Source: Pseudophaeobacter sp. EL27
GTDB lineage: Bacteria; Pseudomonadota; Alphaproteobacteria; Rhodobacterales; Rhodobacteraceae
Direction of reading: 5' to 3'
Length of the DNA: 64,000 bases
Assembly: GCF_900313025.1 (NCBI RefSeq)
Contig: NZ_OMPQ01000002.1
Span: 290,073-354,072 of the forward strand
Below the pieces are notes generated by a model, which was given only the letters and a program-made list of their open reading frames with translations, was not told where the DNA came from and made no database searches. A program made the position numbers and the translations under genes. This document shows, piece by piece, positions 62,705-64,000 of this stretch (positions within the stretch are counted from its first letter, which is position 1; each line of letters starts with the position of its first letter).

Positions 62705-63031
62705 AGAGATGGCTTTGCCCAGGATGAAGTCTCAGCTCTACGCACCACCTTGCCATGGGAGGTCGAAGGGCTAAGCCGCGTTGAACGCGTGGTGGCCTTC
62801 CTGGAAGATCTGCCCGTCACCCAAGGTTCATTGGCCGACACAAAATTGCAGATCCGCGATTGGCAGCGCGACTTCCTTGAAGCTATTTATTCCGAAGATG
62901 AAACCGGACAACGCCCAGTGCGCACCGCCGTTATGTCCATGGCCCGCAAGAACGGCAAAACGCAGCTGGTGGCCGGTCTGGGTCTTTGTCATCTTCTAGG
63001 CCCTGAGGCAGAGGGACGGGGCGAGGTCTAG
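62705..63031 (+). pseudogene. Phage terminase large subunit, N-terminal fragment
   Basis: The frame reads GFAQDEVSALRTTLPWEVEG, LSRVERVVAFLEDLPVTQG, the ATPase Walker A MARKNGKTQLVAGLGLCHLLG and GPEAEGRGEV, then TAG. This is the start of a TerL ATPase of the type common in Rhodobacteraceae phages, where the next residues after RGEV are normally YSA. The remaining ATPase and the nuclease domain, about 80 percent of the protein, are missing, and no portal, capsid or integrase gene follows. It is a clear prophage remnant. Confidence 0.8.
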
Positions 63032-63152
63032 CTTCACGCCCCGCCTGCTTCCACAGTACTTCCAAAGCGCCCAGAAGACGTCTAGCCAACTTAACTGGTG
63101 TTTGCTGTGCGGTGTAGCACCACCGTAGCACTGCCCATATAGCATTAACGCG

Positions 63153-63176
63153 CAAAGCCACCCCGAAGGGGCTTTG
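63153..63176 (-). terminator. Probable terminator downstream of tRNA-fMet
   Basis: CAAAGCC (63153-63159) pairs with GGCTTTG (63170-63176) with a CCCC/GGGG inner stem. It lies about 30 bases beyond the 3' end of tRNA-fMet on the minus strand, which is the rRNA operon's end. The T run is weak. Confidence 0.55.
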
Positions 63177-63203
63177 GTGTCGTGTTCTACTTTACAAGTA
63201 TAT

Positions 63204-63280
<77 letters not shown>

Positions 63281-63458
63281 ACACTTTATTTGGGCTACCG
63301 CGCGGAGCGCTATTTGAGCCCGTTTGTCCTCTTGCCCGTTGGGCTACTTGAGGACAATTGCAGTATTGCCGGTAGCAATTCTGCGTGTCCCCTTCAGGGC
63401 GATTTGATCTGAAGGGTATTCTTAATGTTATCGTTTTGAGATTTTGGATTTTACTAGG
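63281..63458 (-). other. 5S to tRNA-fMet spacer with processing stems
   Basis: Non-coding spacer of about 178 bases. TTGTCCTC/GAGGACAA (around 63325-63356) and CCCTTCAG/CTGAAGGG (around 63392-63418) are inverted repeats likely to be cut by RNases during rRNA maturation. Confidence 0.5.
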
Positions 63459-63573
63459 TTTGGCAGTGACCTACTCTCCCACGACTTAAGCCGCAGTACC
63501 ATTGGCGCAAAGGCACTTAACTTCCGGGTTCGGGATGGGACCGGGTGTTTTGCTCTCGCTATCGCCACCAAAC
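63459..63573 (-). rRNA. rrf: 5S ribosomal RNA
   Basis: On the minus strand the sequence begins TTTGGTGGCGATAGCG, contains CCCATCCCGAACCCGG and GAAGTTAAGTGCC, and ends AGTAGGTCACTGCCAAA, all standard 5S features with complementary ends. Boundaries are accurate to a few bases. Confidence 0.95.
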
Positions 63574-63774
63574 CAAGAAAAATCCAAGTCCGACCCTCTT
63601 GGCTCCGCCAAGAGGTCGCGCGGCAGGCAGGGTATTTGCTTTAGCAAATGCCCGTTGCCGCACGTCAGTAATGTCACCGAATGTTTCGGTTTTCACAGCT
63701 GATATCGGAAGAAACAATCAACATTAAGTCTTTGTCATGTGGTGCTTATTTGGTTCTTGGCTGTCTATTACTAG

Positions 63775-64000
63775 ATCAGATCAAGCCAATCGGGCGATTA
63801 GTACCAGTCAACTGAACGTGTTACCACGCTTACATCTCTGGCCTATTGACGAGGTGGTCTACCTCGGCCCTCAGGGATACCTTGTTTTGAGGGGGGCTTC
63901 CCGCTTAGATGCCTTCAGCGGTTATCCTGTCCGAACATAGCTACCCAGCACTGCCGTTGGCACGACAACTGGTCCACCAGTGGTTCGTTCACCCCGGTCC
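63775..64000 (-). rRNA. rrl: 23S ribosomal RNA, 3' end (cut by window edge)
   Basis: Minus-strand sequence near the window edge contains the conserved 3' domain of 23S rRNA, including GGATAACCGCTGAAGGCATC, AAGCGGGAAGC and GACTGGTACTAATCG close to the 3' terminus. The gene continues beyond 64000. The 3' end near 63775-63780 is approximate. The order 23S-5S-tRNA-fMet on the minus strand is that of a typical alphaproteobacterial rrn operon. Confidence 0.95.

Overview
The window is about 64 kb of GC-rich alphaproteobacterial chromosome. It most resembles the Roseobacter group of the Rhodobacteraceae. Grounds: a 23S-5S-tRNA-fMet rRNA operon tail, a TRAP transporter, tightly coupled operons with ATGA/TGATG/TTGA overlaps, an alpha-2-macroglobulin with a PAN-like head, and the intergenic palindrome family seen here. 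The genus cannot be fixed from the sequence alone. Apart from a small phage remnant it reads as ordinary chromosome with several metabolic operons; no insertion sequence or CRISPR array is visible.

Layout. 1-9.8 kb: the 5' part of an alpha-2-macroglobulin gene running off the left edge, a hybrid histidine kinase, yaaA/recQ/YggT on the minus strand, then a thioesterase, an MFS permease and mepA. 9.8-21.4 kb: a phytase-like esterase, a frame-disrupted membrane-protein gene, a preQ1-I riboswitch in front of a queuosine-precursor transporter, arfB, an SDR-cupin-P1 peptidase group, a cytochrome c, idi, a FAD monooxygenase, glpK and panB-panC. 21.5-29 kb: a peptide-type ABC transporter operon ending in a GNAT and an aldehyde dehydrogenase. 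29-39 kb: pncB and pncA (NAD salvage) on either side of a second hybrid kinase, trhO, a PAS-GAF protein, and a zntA-zntR unit with a textbook MerR-type 19-bp-spacer promoter. 39-47.8 kb: a glycine-cleavage region (sORF, lipA, an AGCS Na+/alanine-glycine symporter, gcvT, gcvH, gcvP) between a GlxA/AraC regulator and a divergent XRE-cupin regulator.

48-59 kb holds the most distinctive content. A GntR/FadR-type regulator with a 14-bp perfect palindromic operator faces a catabolic cluster: an AA_synth (DUF1185) protein, a hydrolase/flavin-reductase/Nudix-like triple fusion, a luciferase-like (LLM) monooxygenase, an aldehyde dehydrogenase and a fumarylacetoacetate-hydrolase-fold enzyme, followed by a TRAP transporter and a thioesterase. 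Together these look like uptake, flavin-dependent oxygenation, hydrolysis and aldehyde oxidation of an unidentified small organic compound. It resembles the Rut uracil pathway in logic but not in gene content.

The right end (59.6-64 kb) has a YcaQ/AlkX-type glycosylase, a LacI regulator, tRNA-Arg(CCU), a decayed prophage patch with a truncated terminase large subunit, and the 3' end of an rRNA operon on the minus strand (23S, 5S, tRNA-fMet).
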